Part shown: piece after piece, positions 57,695-64,000 of the stretch
Layout: the number at the start of each line of letters is the position of its first letter
How positions within the stretch are numbered: the first letter of the stretch is position 1
Origin: Pseudomonas fluorescens
Lineage (GTDB): Bacteria > Pseudomonadota > Gammaproteobacteria > Pseudomonadales > Pseudomonadaceae
Direction: 5' to 3'
NCBI RefSeq assembly: GCF_001708445.1
Contig: NZ_CP015637.1
Span: 372,001-436,000, forward strand
Length of the DNA stretch: 64,000 bases
Made by a program: the position numbers and the translations under genes
The notes under the pieces: generated by a model
Database searches by the model: none
Seen by the model: the letters and a program-made list of their open reading frames with translations, nothing else
What the model was told of the DNA's origin: nothing

Positions 57695-58012
57695 TCAACG
57701 CCGATCCCACATCAGCGTCACCACCGCCGCCCTCTCTTGGTCCGACACCTGGAAGCCGCGCTCCTCGACCCGATTTAACCAGTCCTGCGCCGACAACTTC
57801 TCGCCAAAGCGCACCAGGCGCCCGTAGCGCTTGAACACGCCCTGCAACATGATAATCATCGAGGGGTAACTGCAGCCGCCGTCGAAACAGATGCTCAGCA
57901 AGCCAAGCCGCGAGCGGCCGATCACGTGACCGCCACCCGCGAGGGAGGTCGCACCGGGTGATTGAGCGCCGGGCCGCTTGAAGTCCATTTCCATCATTTC
58001 CTTGATCCGCAC
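57695..58012 (-). CDS. Hypothetical small protein
   Basis: About 100 aa; the exact start is unclear (several ATG codons follow AAGGA, with the one at 57994 well spaced). No signal peptide or membrane segment. The sequence is Gly- and Arg-rich in the first half, with two cysteines (ICFDGGCSY), and ends EERGFQVSDQERAAVVTLMWDRR. I do not recognise a family. It lies in the less conserved stretch after tRNA-Phe, next to a membrane glycosyltransferase gene. Confidence 0.6.
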   Translation of the reverse strand: MRIKEMMEMDFKRPGAQSPGATSLAGGGHVIGRSRLGLLSICFDGGCSYPSMIIMLQGVFKRYGRLVRFGEKLSAQDWLNRVEERGFQVSDQERAAVVTLMWDRR

Positions 58013-58111
58013 GTTACAACGATTACAAAAACGGTAAAGCCAGATAGGCGTTATATGACCCGCCGGTCATTTACCCGGCAAACATACACCAACACGCTCT
58101 AAATCGCCTGT

Positions 58112-59719
58112 TCACTTGAGCAGAAACACCAGCAACGGGTTGTCGTTCAAGCGCCCGTTGTACATCGGAGTCAAATGCTCCACTGGCGTTCCCTGCAGCA
58201 GCGCGGTTTCCTTACGCGCCACTATTACCCACGCCGGCCGAGGCAGTTCGCCCAACCGTTCCATCTCATTGCGCCCAACGAACAGCGGTTGCTCATCGTG
58301 GTCCAGGTTCATCATGTAGCGCACCGCCCAGGTGTCCCGACCGAGATTGACGAACACCAATGGCCCAGGCTCCGTCGCACGCAGCGCTTCCACCTGGCTG
58401 ACAAACTTCCGGGTGTCGAACTGCAGGTCCTTGGCCGGCTCCACCACCGTCACCAACAACAACCACTGCGCCGCGAGTGCAATCGCACTGAGCGACACCA
58501 GTCGCGCGCTGCGACGCCAGGCAAGCAACGCCGCCAACTGCAACAGCACCAGGGCGCCAATCAGCAGAGGCAACGAAACGTTAGGCCAGTAACCGTGTTT
58601 CTGCCACCCATAGCGGCACACAAACACCACAACCCCACCCAACGCCGGCAACGCCACGACGAGCCCTTCGTAACATCGACGTATGCCCGCAAACCAGCCC
58701 TGCGCGTGGAGCAGCCCATAGGCCGCGACAGCGGCGAACATTGGCACCATGGGCAAGATGTAATAGGCACGCTTGAAGTGCGGCACCGACAGCCCGAGCA
58801 AAATCATCAAGCCACAGGCCGCAAGCCGTATTGTCAGTTGCACATTCTCATCGCATTGGCGCTGCGCCCAGCGATGTCGCAACGCAATCATCGTGGCCAA
58901 CGCCAGGGGCACCACGGGGAAGTAGCGGTACAAACTCAACTGGAAATAGAAATAGAACGGCTCACCGGTTTCGTCGAGGCGCCCACCGACCTGCATCCTG
59001 AACACTTCATCGGCAAAGGCATCGCCACCGCTGATCCGCGCCAGCTTCATCAGCAACCACCAGCACGCCGCCAACAGCACCAGGCCAACCATACCGTGCA
59101 CCAGCACCTGCCTGACCCGCTCGCCGGGACGGCCCAACGCCCAATACACGCAGACCACGCCGCAGACCTCGATCAACCCTAACGGCCCGCGAATCGCAAA
59201 GCCCAGGACGAACAGCGGGAACACCGCCAATTGCCTGAGGCGCGAACCGAGGCGTTCACCACTGTGCAGCAGATAGAAACTGCCGACGCACAGCAGCGCC
59301 ACCATCTGGTCCAGGCAAACCGAACGCGACTTTTCCAGCAACTGAGTGGTGAGCAAGGTCAGCAGCACCGTGAGCAGCGCCCAGTTGCGGCTGTAAGGCA
59401 CCAGCAAGCGATAGATCAGGGCAACCACACCCGCCGAGGCCAGCGCCGTGGGCATGACATTTGCCAGATGGTTTGGCGCGTCGAACAAGCGCGCAAATAC
59501 AAAACTGAAAAACGTCGCGGTACCAGGGTAGTCGGCGTAGGGCTGCCCATAGGTCGTAGGGAAAAGACTCGCGCCATGGCGAAACATCTCCTGCAGGAAC
59601 AACGCCCAGCGCCCATCAAAGCCCTGGGGCTGCTGATCCCAGATACCCAGGGTGAACAGCAACAAAGCGATCAGAAAAATGCCCAGGGACTCCAGGCGAA
59701 AGCGGTAGCGTTGATCCAT
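58112..59719 (-). CDS. GT39-type membrane glycosyltransferase (ArnT-like)
   Basis: 535-aa inner-membrane protein with about ten to twelve hydrophobic helices, resembling the PMT/ArnT class that moves sugars from lipid carriers to proteins or lipid A. Pattern: IWDQQPQGFDGRWALFLQEM near residue 27, with an acidic residue in the first periplasmic loop where the catalytic Asp lies, and GQPYADYPGTATFFSF. The acceptor and sugar are unknown. It stands apart from any arn operon. Confidence 0.75.
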   Translation of the reverse strand: MDQRYRFRLESLGIFLIALLLFTLGIWDQQPQGFDGRWALFLQEMFRHGASLFPTTYGQPYADYPGTATFFSFVFARLFDAPNHLANVMPTALASAGVVALIYRLLVPYSRNWALLTVLLTLLTTQLLEKSRSVCLDQMVALLCVGSFYLLHSGERLGSRLRQLAVFPLFVLGFAIRGPLGLIEVCGVVCVYWALGRPGERVRQVLVHGMVGLVLLAACWWLLMKLARISGGDAFADEVFRMQVGGRLDETGEPFYFYFQLSLYRYFPVVPLALATMIALRHRWAQRQCDENVQLTIRLAACGLMILLGLSVPHFKRAYYILPMVPMFAAVAAYGLLHAQGWFAGIRRCYEGLVVALPALGGVVVFVCRYGWQKHGYWPNVSLPLLIGALVLLQLAALLAWRRSARLVSLSAIALAAQWLLLVTVVEPAKDLQFDTRKFVSQVEALRATEPGPLVFVNLGRDTWAVRYMMNLDHDEQPLFVGRNEMERLGELPRPAWVIVARKETALLQGTPVEHLTPMYNGRLNDNPLLVFLLK

Positions 59720-59805
59720 CGGTTGACCTGTCAGGTAGGGAGCGCGGGCCTATGGTGCCGAACCCGCCCCTGAATAGCGCCTGAACAACCTGAAGATTGC
59801 CGCTT

Positions 59806-60771
59806 CTAGCGACTTGCAGGCCACACCCACTTCGGGATCAGCCGGACGTAGACCAACTCACCCACCAGCTCCACCAGGGTCTGCAGGATCACCACGGTCG
59901 CCGCCACCCCACGCACGTCTTCCGGCAGTGCCAGCGCCAAGGGCAGCACCACCAGCGAGTTGCGTGTCGATGCACTGAACGTCACCGCCCGCGCCGTGAC
60001 CGCTGGCAACGCGAACAACCGCGCGGCCAACGCCCCCATCAGCGGCGCCAGCAGCAAAAAGCCGATATACACCGGCAGTACCGGGAGCAGCAGGTTGATA
60101 TCCCGCACCACCGAGGTAATTTGCGAGGCGATCACCACGAACAACACCAGCGCCATCGCCGGCACCGGCAACCACGCCCAGGCATTGCTCCAAGCGTTGA
60201 CCAGCGATGATCGCCGCGCCAGGGAGGTGGTGATCACCGCCAGGATCATCGGCACCACGATCAACAACAGGAACGCCTCGACAAACGGCCCTGCCTGCAC
60301 CACCACGTCGGCCTGCGCCCCCAGCATAAAACCCAGGTACACCGGCAATAGCACCAACTGCAACAGCAACAGCAACGGCGTCGCCGCCAGCATCAGGCGT
60401 GAATCGCCCTTACCGATATGGGTAAACACCACCACGTAGTCGATACACGGCGTCAGCAACACCAGCAATGCGCCCACCAGCAACGCCGGGCGCTCCACCA
60501 GGCCACGGGTCAACCCCCACACCAGCAACGGCACGAGGATGAAATTGGCCAGCAGCAACGCCGCCAGAAAGCGCTTGTGACCCAGGCTCTGGCGCAGATC
60601 CAGAAACGGGATTTGCAGGAACATCGCATACATCAGCACCGCGATGGCGGGCGTGACCAGCGCGCCAAGGCCATGGGCCAACGAAGGCGCAAGCAGGCCG
60701 AAAGCGGCAGCCAGCAGGACGGCGGCGAAGTAGACCGGGACCTGATTGTGCTCGAGGGTGTCGCGGGTCAT
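59806..60771 (-). CDS. BASS-family transporter (bile acid:Na+ symporter / ACR3-like)
   Basis: About 321-aa transporter with ten predicted helices. I start at the ATG at 60769-60771 (MTRDTLEHNQVPVYFAA), as the upstream extension is poorly supported. Signature: FSASTRNSLVVLPLALALPE, the helix-9 region of the BASS/ACR3 superfamily, and TPCIDYVVVFTHIGKGD. Some relatives in pseudomonads are annotated as arsenic resistance proteins, but no arsR or arsC gene is adjacent, so the substrate stays open. Confidence 0.78.
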   Translation of the reverse strand: MTRDTLEHNQVPVYFAAVLLAAAFGLLAPSLAHGLGALVTPAIAVLMYAMFLQIPFLDLRQSLGHKRFLAALLLANFILVPLLVWGLTRGLVERPALLVGALLVLLTPCIDYVVVFTHIGKGDSRLMLAATPLLLLLQLVLLPVYLGFMLGAQADVVVQAGPFVEAFLLLIVVPMILAVITTSLARRSSLVNAWSNAWAWLPVPAMALVLFVVIASQITSVVRDINLLLPVLPVYIGFLLLAPLMGALAARLFALPAVTARAVTFSASTRNSLVVLPLALALPEDVRGVAATVVILQTLVELVGELVYVRLIPKWVWPASR

Positions 60772-60911
60772 GAAAACACTCAGTGTAAATCGCAAAGGCG
60801 TGAGCCTATGCTTCTACTGGCGCGAGGTCGAGGGAAGAGGCGTTGTACTGCTCGATGCAATCAATAATTTCGGTACTAAAAAACAATAATCCAGGCAGGG
60901 GCTTTGAAACG

Positions 60912-61883
60912 ATGAACTTGAATGACGCCTCTTCAATAGAACGTGCAACTACACCCAGAAATAGCCAAAGCGAATCCTTCAAAGAATCCGCCGCCGACGG
61001 CTACCTCCTCGCAGGCTCCACCTGGCGCCACCCGCGTACCGATCTCGAACGACCGGTCGTCATCATCAACGCCGCCACCTCCGTACGTTGCCGCCACTAC
61101 TCACGTTTCGCCGATTACCTGTTCGCCAACGGCTTCGACGTGATCACCTACGACTATCGCGGCATCGGCGAGTCCCGCCTCGGTTCGTTGCGCGGTTTCA
61201 AGGCGTCGTGGTCGGATTGGGGCACGCGGGATTTCGAAGCGATCCTGCGGCGGGCACAGCGCGAGTTTCCAGGCCAACCGATTGATGTGGTCGGCCACAG
61301 CTTTGGTGGCTGTGCGGCGGGGTTGGCTGCATCCGGCGCGGTGATCCGGCGAATCGTCACCGTGGGCGCGCAGTTCGCCTACTGGCGCGATTACGCAGCC
61401 GCCGGGCGCTGGCAGATGTTTGCCAAGTGGCATGTGGTGATGCCGCTGGTGACGGCACTCTGTGGGTATTTCCCCGGCAAGCGGTTGGGCTGGCTGGAGG
61501 ATACGCCGGCAGGCGTGGTGCGCGACTGGAGCACGCCAACGCCCAGGTATGAGACGCGGCCCAGCGGGCGTGCCCTGGCCGACTTGCCATTCAGTCGTGT
61601 GACGGCGCAGATGTTGGCGATCAGCATCACTGACGACCCGTTCGGCACCGTGGCGGCGATTGAGCGCTTGCTGGGCTATTTCGCAAACAGTGAGCGCACC
61701 CATCTGCGCATCGCTCCACAAGACATCGGCGAAAAACAGGTCGGGCATTTCGCATTCTTTCGCAGCGAGTATCAGGACCGATTGTGGCCGATCGCATTGG
61801 CCTGGCTTCAAAACGGCCAATTAGCGCCAGATACCCTTGGGATTTCCCCCAACCTGCGCTTCAATACCCCACCCAGATCCTGA
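60912..61883 (+). CDS. Alpha/beta-hydrolase of unknown substrate
   Basis: 323-aa cytosolic hydrolase. The start is the ATG at 60912-60914 (MNLNDASSIERA), but the ribosome-binding site is weak. Motifs: ATSVRCRHYSRFADYL near residue 62, YDYRGIGESR, and the nucleophile elbow VVGHSFGGC near residue 128. The Asp is in ITDDPFG and the His in VGHFAFF near the C-terminus, which would complete the triad. No strong family assignment; PHA- or lipid-related hydrolases look similar. Confidence 0.8.
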   Translation: MNLNDASSIERATTPRNSQSESFKESAADGYLLAGSTWRHPRTDLERPVVIINAATSVRCRHYSRFADYLFANGFDVITYDYRGIGESRLGSLRGFKASWSDWGTRDFEAILRRAQREFPGQPIDVVGHSFGGCAAGLAASGAVIRRIVTVGAQFAYWRDYAAAGRWQMFAKWHVVMPLVTALCGYFPGKRLGWLEDTPAGVVRDWSTPTPRYETRPSGRALADLPFSRVTAQMLAISITDDPFGTVAAIERLLGYFANSERTHLRIAPQDIGEKQVGHFAFFRSEYQDRLWPIALAWLQNGQLAPDTLGISPNLRFNTPPRS

Positions 61884-61900
61884 CCCAAGGACGTGAGCCC

Positions 61901-62314
61901 ATGGCCTCGCCGAACAAGCAGCAAAAACGTGCCCACCGGGCCAAGGCCAAGGCCAAGCAGAACCGTACCCAGCGCGCCGTCGCGACCAAGCCGGATGCGT
62001 TTGCCGGGGATGATGACCGGATTGACCTTGAGTCGGTGGATTTGACCGAGCTGTTCGTGGCGATGCGTACCGCCGGCGAGACCAGCCAGCAGGCACTGTG
62101 TGCGGTGTTCCTGGCCCACCCACTGCTCGCACTGGTGCTGGAACAGGAAGGCGAAGAAGAAGCCACCGACTTTATCCTGGCGGCACTGATCGAGTATCGG
62201 CAGTGGGCCACGGACAGCGAGGATGAAGCTGCCGCCCTGGCGTGGATCGAGTCGCCGCAGTTCCAGGCCGACTATGTGGCCGCCTCCCAGGCCCTCACCA
62301 ACGCCCAAGACTGA
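61901..62314 (+). CDS. Hypothetical acidic protein with basic N-terminus
   Basis: 137-aa protein from the ATG at 61901, preceded by AAGGACGTGAGCCC. The first 35 residues are Lys/Arg/Gln-rich (QQKRAHRAKAKAKQNRTQR) and could bind nucleic acid; the rest is acidic, with DEAAALAWIESPQF near the end. I do not recognise a domain. It begins 17 bases after the hydrolase gene in the same direction, so the two may be cotranscribed. Confidence 0.7.
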   Translation: MASPNKQQKRAHRAKAKAKQNRTQRAVATKPDAFAGDDDRIDLESVDLTELFVAMRTAGETSQQALCAVFLAHPLLALVLEQEGEEEATDFILAALIEYRQWATDSEDEAAALAWIESPQFQADYVAASQALTNAQD

Positions 62315-62324
62315 CGCTCGCCTT

Positions 62325-62427
62325 CTGTAGGAGCGAGCTTGCTCGCGAAAAACCTCAACGATAACGCGTGTTTCCTGAATCAACGCGGCGCCTGTGAGTT
62401 TTTCGCGAGCAAGCTCGCTCCTATAGA
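62325..62427. repeat. REPIN, GTAGGAGCGAGC-type
   Basis: Inverted pair CTGTAGGAGCGAGCTTGCTC ... GAGCAAGCTCGCTCCTATAG between convergent genes. Type B; the inner spacer (ATAACGCGTG...AACGCGGCGCCTGTGAGTT) is close to the copy at 47489. Confidence 0.92.
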
Positions 62428-62429
62428 AG

Positions 62430-62452
62430 GCGGGCAAGCCCCCTCCCACATC
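62430..62452. repeat. Solo half-REP of the TGTGGGAGGGGGCTTG type
   Basis: GCGGGCAAGCCCCCTCCCACA (with trailing T) is a single unpaired arm of the type A repeat, directly next to a type B REPIN. No matching arm lies close by. Confidence 0.75.
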
Positions 62453-62489
62453 TGAACTGCGGCGCAATCAAGCACCGCATTCCATCACA

Positions 62490-63881
62490 TCAATTCAGCA
62501 CCACCGCGCCGACTCTCTGCGCCTTGCGACGGCTCGACACCAACAACCCCGCCGCCACTACCAGCAAGCTCAAGACCCCAGTCGCAATGATTTCCACGCG
62601 ATGGGCCTCTTGGAACAGCATGATGGTCAGCGTGCCCACGATGAACACCATCACCGCGTAGGTCAGGCCCGGGAACAGCCACATCTTGAAGACGATCTTC
62701 TCGCCCGCCGCCGTGCGCTTCTGGCGCATGCGCAGTTGCGACACCGCGATCACCAGGTACACCAGCAGCGCGATGGCGCCGGAACTGGCCAGCAGGAATT
62801 CGAACACTGCCGCTGGGGCCACGTAGTTGGCGAACACCGCCAGGAACGCTGCGCCCGTGGACAGCATCACCGCCCAGTAAGGCGTACCGCTTTTGTTGGT
62901 GCGCTTTGACACAGCCGGTGCATCACCACGACGCCCCAGGGAGAACAGCATGCGCGAGGCGGTGTACAACGCCGAGTTCAGGCAGCTGGTCACGGCGACC
63001 AATACCACCAGGTCGACGATCAGCTTGGCATTCGGGATGCCCATGCGCTCCAGCACGGTCTGGTAGGAACCTACGGCCGCCAGGCTCGGATCATTCCAAG
63101 GCACCAGGGAAACCACGATGAAGATCGACAGCAGGTAGAACAAACCAATCCGCCAGATCACCGAGTTGGTGGCCTTGGTGATTTGCTGGCCTGGGTTCTT
63201 CGATTCAGCCGCCGCAATGGTGACGATCTCGGTGCCCATGAAGGAGAACATGGTGGTCAGGATCGCCGCCAATACCGCGCCCATGCCATTGGGCATGAAG
63301 CCCTGGGTATCGAACAGGTGGGACACGCCGCTGACCTGGCTGGTCGGCAAAAAGCCGAAGATCGCGGCCAGGCCGAGAATCACAAAGCCCACGATCGCCA
63401 CGACTTTGATCAACGCGAACCAGAACTCGAACTCGCCGTAGTGCTTCACGCTGAACAGGTTGGTCGCCGTCAGCAGCAAGGTAATGATCAGGGTAAACGC
63501 CCAGATGGCCACGTTAGGGAACCAGGCGTTGAGAATGGTGGCGGCGGCGTTGGCTTCCAAAGGAATCACCAAGACCCAGAACCACCAGTACAGCCAGCCA
63601 ATGGTGAAACCGGCCCAATGACCGATTGCCCGGTCGGCGTAGGTGGAGAACGAACCGGTGTCCGGTGACGCCACGGCCATCTCGGCCAGCATGCGCATGA
63701 CCAGCACCACCAGCGTACCGGCAGCGGCGTAGGCCAGCAGCACCGCAGGGCCGGCGGCAGCTATCGCGTGGCCGGAGCCGACAAACAAACCGGCGCCAAT
63801 AACGCCGGCAATCGACAACATCGTGACGTGACGCGGTTTGAGCCCCTGTTCGAGGTCATTGGAGCTTTGCGTACTACTCAT
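62490..63881 (-). CDS. gabP: GABA-type amino acid permease
   Basis: Twelve-helix APC-superfamily transporter, about 463 aa. I choose the ATG at 63879-63881 (MSSTQSSNDLEQGLKPRH) with AAGG eight bases upstream; a GTG two codons earlier is possible. The GLKPRHVTMLSIAGVIGAGLF entry, split here only by length limits as GLKPRHVTM and SIAGVIGAGLF, is typical of the amino-acid transporter family. PDTGSFSTYADRAIGHWAGF and the ESKNPGQQI loop match GabP. The substrate is probably 4-aminobutyrate, but other amino acids (also histidine) cannot be excluded. Confidence 0.8.
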   Translation of the reverse strand: MSSTQSSNDLEQGLKPRHVTMLSIAGVIGAGLFVGSGHAIAAAGPAVLLAYAAAGTLVVLVMRMLAEMAVASPDTGSFSTYADRAIGHWAGFTIGWLYWWFWVLVIPLEANAAATILNAWFPNVAIWAFTLIITLLLTATNLFSVKHYGEFEFWFALIKVVAIVGFVILGLAAIFGFLPTSQVSGVSHLFDTQGFMPNGMGAVLAAILTTMFSFMGTEIVTIAAAESKNPGQQITKATNSVIWRIGLFYLLSIFIVVSLVPWNDPSLAAVGSYQTVLERMGIPNAKLIVDLVVLVAVTSCLNSALYTASRMLFSLGRRGDAPAVSKRTNKSGTPYWAVMLSTGAAFLAVFANYVAPAAVFEFLLASSGAIALLVYLVIAVSQLRMRQKRTAAGEKIVFKMWLFPGLTYAVMVFIVGTLTIMLFQEAHRVEIIATGVLSLLVVAAGLLVSSRRKAQRVGAVVLN

Positions 63882-64000
63882 TGACACACCTTTGCGAGGA
63901 ATTGCGAAAACGGTTCGCCCGGTCTGCAGTCTTTCTTGTGAAAAGAAACCAACAAGGCGTTCTTTATTTTTTACGCAAGATTTGCGCCAAAATGTTACAA
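63882..64000. other. Upstream region of the GABA-type permease gene
   Basis: 119 bases up to the window edge, AT-richer than the surroundings (TTCTTTATTTTTTACGCAAG). It is probably the promoter area, but I see no clear -35/-10 or sigma-54 element. Confidence 0.35.

Noticed and set aside
59806..60771. Arsenite efflux pump as a firm call for the BASS-family gene
   Set aside because: No arsR, arsC or arsH is adjacent, and the family also carries bile acids and other organic anions.

Overview
The window is a piece of a Pseudomonas chromosome, most likely from the P. fluorescens group. The base composition is GC-rich. The gene order glnA - ntrBC - trmL - secB - grx - gpmI - envC - ctpA - his genes - asmA - mutY - yggX - tRNA-Phe matches, from memory, the P. 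aeruginosa PA5119-PA5149 neighbourhood. The intergenic regions carry three kinds of paired REP elements (REPINs) of the type known from P. fluorescens strains. Nothing looks like a prophage, plasmid, IS or CRISPR array.

Layout. 1-2.8 kb: osmoregulated periplasmic glucan genes opgG and opgH (opgH cut by the window edge). 3.1-4.5 kb: dtd and pip. 4.75-19.4 kb: a complete hut locus for the five-step histidine pathway (hutG, I, H, an H-like paralogue, the ABC transporter V/W/X, an NCS1 permease, hutU, hutD, hutC, divergent hutF), with a sigma-54 promoter and HutC-type operators visible in the DNA. 19.6-29.2 kb: lipocalin, small lipoprotein, fbp, a DUF3999/DUF2339 membrane pair, and glycogen phosphorylase. 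29.4-33.5 kb: a cysteine-cluster protein, typA and thiI. 33.6-39.9 kb: the nitrogen control block: glnA, a secreted chorismate mutase, a cupin lipoprotein, ntrB, ntrC, and an sRNA locus that I identify as an NrsZ homologue. 39.9-47.4 kb: a small membrane protein divergent from trmL, secB-grx-rhodanese, gpmI, envC, ctpA and a polysaccharide deacetylase. 47.7-51.5 kb: a solute-binding protein and hisF-hisA-DUF2164-hisH-hisB. 51.9-57.6 kb: an OFA-family MFS transporter, asmA-mutY-yggX and tRNA-Phe(GAA). 57.7-63.9 kb: a less conserved stretch with a GT39-type glycosyltransferase, a BASS-family transporter, an alpha/beta hydrolase, small hypothetical proteins and a GABA-type amino acid permease.

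How it works together. Nitrogen runs through the window. Histidine breakdown yields glutamate, formate and ammonia under HutC and a sigma-54 promoter. glnA, ntrB and the sRNA each have a well-formed -24/-12 element, and ntrB has a near-textbook NtrC box. This makes NtrBC-sigma-54 the main regulatory thread from 33 to 40 kb.

The most interesting object is the NrsZ-like RNA (about 39565-39862). It has four 33-nt hairpins with an identical 10-nt apical loop and compensatory stem changes, a perfectly spaced sigma-54 promoter, and a terminator formed by the last hairpin. Other points of interest are a HutH paralogue that lacks the Ala-Ser-Gly triad needed to make the MIO cofactor, two divergent genes whose start codons overlap in one CATG, a rhodanese without its catalytic cysteine, and a REPIN interrupted by a 14-nt insertion.
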